Of a stretch of DNA of 14,712 nt, positions 14,692-14,712 are shown piece after piece. The first letter of the stretch is position 1; each line of letters begins with the position of its first letter. Position numbers and translations under genes: made by a program. This DNA is from Bacteroidales bacterium UBA6340. Lineage in GTDB: Bacteria; Bacteroidota; Bacteroidia; Bacteroidales; Paludibacteraceae. The stretch is from positions 1 through 14,712 of the forward strand of contig DJSG01000049.1 in assembly GCA_002440265.1 (NCBI GenBank), read 5' to 3'. The notes beneath the pieces are model-generated. The model made no database searches, had not been told where the DNA came from, and worked only from the letters and a program-made list of their open reading frames with translations.

Positions 14692-14712
14692 GGGCGCATA
14701 GTAAAAGTTCCG
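14692..14712. repeat. Second copy of the IS terminal inverted repeat (IS continues past window)
   Basis: The last 21 bases begin GGGCGCATAG and end AAAGTTCCG, and are the exact reverse complement of 84-104. Read left to right they enter an IS lying beyond the window. Whether this is the left end of a copy in the same orientation as the first, or the right end of an inverted copy, cannot be told, because both ends of an IS carry the same repeat. Confidence 0.8.

Noticed and set aside
84..14712. A composite transposon bounded by the two IS ends
   Set aside because: The interior is a normal core region (ParAB, NadE, DsbD, tRNA-Glu) without resistance, defence or other cargo. Two scattered IS copies or contig breaks at repeats explain it better.

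Overview
The window looks like part of a Bacteroidota chromosome, most likely order Bacteroidales. Three things point there. The promoters fit the Bacteroidetes pattern (TTTG or TTG, 19-20 bp, TAnnTTTG) and not the E. coli -35/-10 pattern. Several genes belong to families typical of or largely confined to this phylum (GldG, DUF5683, PorT-type barrel, LysM plus periplasmic-binding-fold protein). Starts carry little Shine-Dalgarno signal. Coding DNA is visibly GC-rich while the few intergenic stretches are AT-rich. Genus cannot be told by eye.

Layout. Bases 1-104 are the tail of an insertion sequence (end of a probable transposase gene plus the terminal inverted repeat). After a promoter (120-150) and a leader with a telomere-like G-tract repeat (194-230) comes a tightly packed plus-strand run of nine genes (311-10537): double-parvulin SurA-like isomerase, GldG-like protein, LysM/periplasmic-binding-fold protein, small outer-membrane barrel, GT9 glycosyltransferase, ParA, ParB, DUF5683 membrane protein and an MltD-like lytic transglycosylase. 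Nearly every junction is an overlap or abutment (TAAATG, ATGA, TTGA, TAATG), so one long transcript with translational coupling is likely. It meets a minus-strand dsbD-type reductase head-on, stop to stop with one base between. Beyond a 203-bp spacer lies minus-strand nadE (glutamine-dependent NAD+ synthetase). nadE and a plus-strand tRNA-Glu(CUC) diverge from a short intergenic region with two clear Bacteroidetes promoters. The tRNA is followed by a good terminator, and the window ends inside a second copy of the same insertion-sequence end.

How it fits together. The long operon joins cell-envelope assembly (outer-membrane protein folding, a barrel, LPS-type sugar transfer, peptidoglycan binding and cleavage) with chromosome segregation (ParAB). 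parA-parB-DUF5683-lytic transglycosylase is, from memory, a recurrent Bacteroidetes order. DsbD and NadE are ordinary housekeeping functions.

I did not find a clear undescribed defence or mobile system. The best leads are the matched insertion-sequence ends, the G-quadruplex-type leader repeat, the LysM/binding-fold protein with no transporter beside it, a gldG without gldF, and a 22-bp duplication that copies a start codon ahead of nadE.
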